A DNA stretch of 21,844 bases from a virus: the IMG/VR virus record IMGVR_UViG_3300028024_000174, positions 1-21,844 of that record. The stretch is one strand, 5' to 3'. The position numbers were made by a program, and so were the translations under genes. The notes under the pieces were generated by a model that saw only the letters and a list, made by a program, of their open reading frames with translations, did not search any database and was not told the DNA's origin. Shown piece by piece: positions 19,945 to 21,844 of this stretch. Position 1 is the stretch's first letter; every line of letters begins with the position of its first letter.

Positions 19945-21844
19945 GACTGTCCGAAAACTCTGAAGAAAAACGCAGATAACTGCGAAGAACGTTTTGCTAA
20001 ATTCTGAATAGCCGAGAATATGGACTTGAAGGGGAAAGGGCAACAAAAAACGTCCTCTATCAGGCGTTGATGATTGCCATCAATTGTGAGGTCCCCAGTA
20101 GATTTACTGCTCGCTTGAAATCGTACCCAAGGAATGCAAGCGCCATTTCTGCTGAGGCCTTCAGTTTTCCTTTCATTAACAAGAATCGACTGTCATTCCA
20201 CCATTTGACGGTACCATAGGGATGTTCGACAATTTGGTTACGTTTCCTCAGGTTGTGCTGGTTCGGATAAAAACGGATTGTCACCCATTCGTTCCAAATG
20301 CTCTTATCTGAGGACAGTTTCTTACAAATAAAGGTGTGGTTCATCTTTTGCGTTATTTCCCCAACCTTGCAACGTTCATAGAAGTCGATATTAATCCGCG
20401 TCTCGCCCGGTTTGAAACTTATTACGCGCCTTTTACCCATGGTGCATTTGTTTGCGCACTTTTTACAAGCAGCTGCTCTGTGATATCGCCGAAGTGATAA
20501 GTCCGTGACCCCATTAGGCGAACCCGGACCTGCATAGTATAGTGTCTGCCCCATCGGACACACAACTGTATCCGTGTCCAAATCACGCTCAAAGTATTGC
20601 TGAAGCGGTGGAATACGCTGAACATCAATCTTCTCACGATCCGCTCCGCCGGCAGCAACCATTTCCCGGCGTGAAACAAGTTCCCCTGTTTCCCGATTAA
20701 GAAACAGGTAAGCACCTTCAACCCGCTTACGGGTGATCGCCATAGTAACATCACTCCGCTGCAATACATACGGCAACTGGCCGGCAGCCAGACATTTCTT
20801 CAAAGTTTCATGGTCTTTGGATGAAAGCATTTCGCTGGTGATTTCTTCATCCGCCTTTTGGAACCTGAACGTGCGACAATCCTGTCCTTTATTGGGGTAG
20901 GTTGTTGGAGTATCCCCATTAAGCAGACAATCCAGAATCTTCTCATCGCAGGCGTAGCCCTTGTCAGCAACACCCTCCAGCGTCTCCACGCCAAGGGCTT
21001 TCTTTGCCCCATTGATCCCTTCTTCGAGAAGATTCCAGTCTGCACATTCGTTGGTGACATCGTAATGCACGATGATATGACTGTCAGCATCTACAGCAGT
21101 CTGCACATTAAAACACGGCTTGTAGCCGTCACGTGTTTTCATTAGCCGACATTCAGGATCCGTAACGCAGATTTGGTTCGTGCTATTGTTCTCGAGCTGC
21201 GAAAGTGCGTTGGTCAACTGTTGCTTCCGCCTGCGCAGATAATCCAGCACCCCATGAATTTCATCTGCGGTAAGTGCTTCCGGCCGCTTCTCAGTTTTGT
21301 CGTTTTCGTCGAGCGCAGCCATGTATTTTTCAATCCGTTCATCTGCCTGGAGAATCATGGCGCTGACATTCTGCCTGACATAACTGTTCTGATCCGAATT
21401 GACGGCACGGAATTTTGACCCGTCTATCACGACAGTATCGTGAGATAACAGTCCTGCTTTGTTGCAAAGCTTAACGAACTCGCGGAATACGCCTTTGATC
21501 GCGCTTGCATTGTTTTTGCGAAAATCAGCAATGCAGCGAAAATCCGGAACGATTTTTCGCAGTAACCACATCAGTTCGATGTTGCGTCCGGCTTCAGTCT
21601 GAAGGCGTCGGGAAGAACGGATCTTGTTGATGCATCCATAAATATAGAGTTTCAACATATCACGTGGGTCATACCCGGGACGCCCTTCCGATGCAGGCTC
21701 TGCTATAAATCCCAACTCCGCAAGATCCAGTGAGTCGATAAACGCATCGATCACGCGAACGGAATTGTCGTTGGACACATAGCTTTCCAAGCAGTCTGGC
21801 ATTAGAATGATTTGGCCGCGGTCTTCGCCCTTGATATATGCCAT
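19945..21844 (-). mobile_element. IS1182-like insertion sequence (right end outside the window)
   Basis: Contains the complete transposase gene. The left end is placed near 19945 (GACTGTCCGAAAACTCTG) because similarity of the upstream elements stops there and the string looks like an IS terminus. The right inverted repeat is not in the window, so this boundary is an estimate. Confidence 0.55.
20060..21844 (-). CDS. IS1182-family transposase
   Basis: 594 residues, full length, ATG at the very end of the window (21844-21842). The N-terminal domain (MAYIKGEDRGQIILMPDCLESYVS..., then GRPGYDPRDMLKLYIYG.INKIRSSRRLQ) is the DUF772-type DNA-binding region. The DDE catalytic core has VVIDGSKFRA (first Asp, about residue 142), VADKGY (second Asp) and a C-terminal Glu in EHPYGTVKWWNDSRFLLMKGK. 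A cysteine-bearing stretch, CKKCANKCTMGKR, lies between. No frameshift or stop is seen, so it is probably active. It sits upstream of the phage cassette in the same direction and may cut it off from earlier genes. Confidence 0.93.
   Translation of the reverse strand: MAYIKGEDRGQIILMPDCLESYVSNDNSVRVIDAFIDSLDLAELGFIAEPASEGRPGYDPRDMLKLYIYGCINKIRSSRRLQTEAGRNIELMWLLRKIVPDFRCIADFRKNNASAIKGVFREFVKLCNKAGLLSHDTVVIDGSKFRAVNSDQNSYVRQNVSAMILQADERIEKYMAALDENDKTEKRPEALTADEIHGVLDYLRRRKQQLTNALSQLENNSTNQICVTDPECRLMKTRDGYKPCFNVQTAVDADSHIIVHYDVTNECADWNLLEEGINGAKKALGVETLEGVADKGYACDEKILDCLLNGDTPTTYPNKGQDCRTFRFQKADEEITSEMLSSKDHETLKKCLAAGQLPYVLQRSDVTMAITRKRVEGAYLFLNRETGELVSRREMVAAGGADREKIDVQRIPPLQQYFERDLDTDTVVCPMGQTLYYAGPGSPNGVTDLSLRRYHRAAACKKCANKCTMGKRRVISFKPGETRINIDFYERCKVGEITQKMNHTFICKKLSSDKSIWNEWVTIRFYPNQHNLRKRNQIVEHPYGTVKWWNDSRFLLMKGKLKASAEMALAFLGYDFKRAVNLLGTSQLMAIINA

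Overview
The window is the packaging, head, tail and baseplate part of a siphovirus prophage of the HK97/SPP1 type. The host is probably a fairly GC-rich member of the Clostridia (Bacillota). I infer this from the gene order, the strong AGGAGG-type ribosome binding sites, the phi13-type major tail protein, the DUF4314/amidoligase cassette typical of clostridial prophages, and an IS1182-like transposase. No species can be named from the sequence. Nearly all genes read on the minus strand, so the functional order runs from high to low coordinates.

Right to left: an IS1182-like element (transposase 20060-21844, right end outside the window). Then a four-gene accessory cassette (19878-17441): a 'virulence protein'-type phage protein, a DUF4314 protein, an amidoligase and a gamma-glutamylcyclotransferase-like protein, closed by a terminator at 17399-17426. 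Next the large terminase (17373-15772), an AT-richer secreted GH5 glycosidase lipoprotein with its own promoter and terminator (15687-14227), the portal (14130-12898), an HNH-AP2 endonuclease (12911-12234), a ClpP-type prohead protease (12241-11546) and the major capsid protein (11533-10343). Then a chain of overlapping connector genes (10340-9066), the major tail protein (9063-8503), the G/GT tail chaperone with a -1 frameshift (8493-7916), a second predicted lipoprotein (7770-6424), the tape measure (6299-3945), two plus-strand paralogues (3401-3973 and 2614-3171), the distal tail protein (2513-1659), a Tal/baseplate protein (1657-662) and a baseplate or fibre protein (660-1). No small terminase, lysis, integrase or repressor gene lies inside the window.

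The structural backbone is ordinary. What stands out is cargo lodged at five module boundaries: the amidoligase cassette upstream of terL, GH5 between terL and portal, the HNH gene between portal and protease, a lipoprotein between chaperone and tape measure, and a reverse-oriented gene between tape measure and distal tail protein. That last gene was tandemly duplicated together with the adjoining ends of both flanking phage genes, leaving dead fragments of each. The amidoligase and the 'virulence'-type protein share a C-terminal domain, and their genes share a 36-bp bipartite upstream element, so they look like one co-regulated system.

Intrinsic-terminator-like hairpins stand just before terL, portal, capsid and tape measure, and two more strong hairpins lie inside connector genes. 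This suggests tuning of late mRNA levels. Several key structural genes appear to start with TTG (terL, portal, capsid, distal tail) or GTG (connector, tape measure). No intergenic stretch exceeds about 200 bases once these features are placed. No tRNA, rRNA or CRISPR array was seen.
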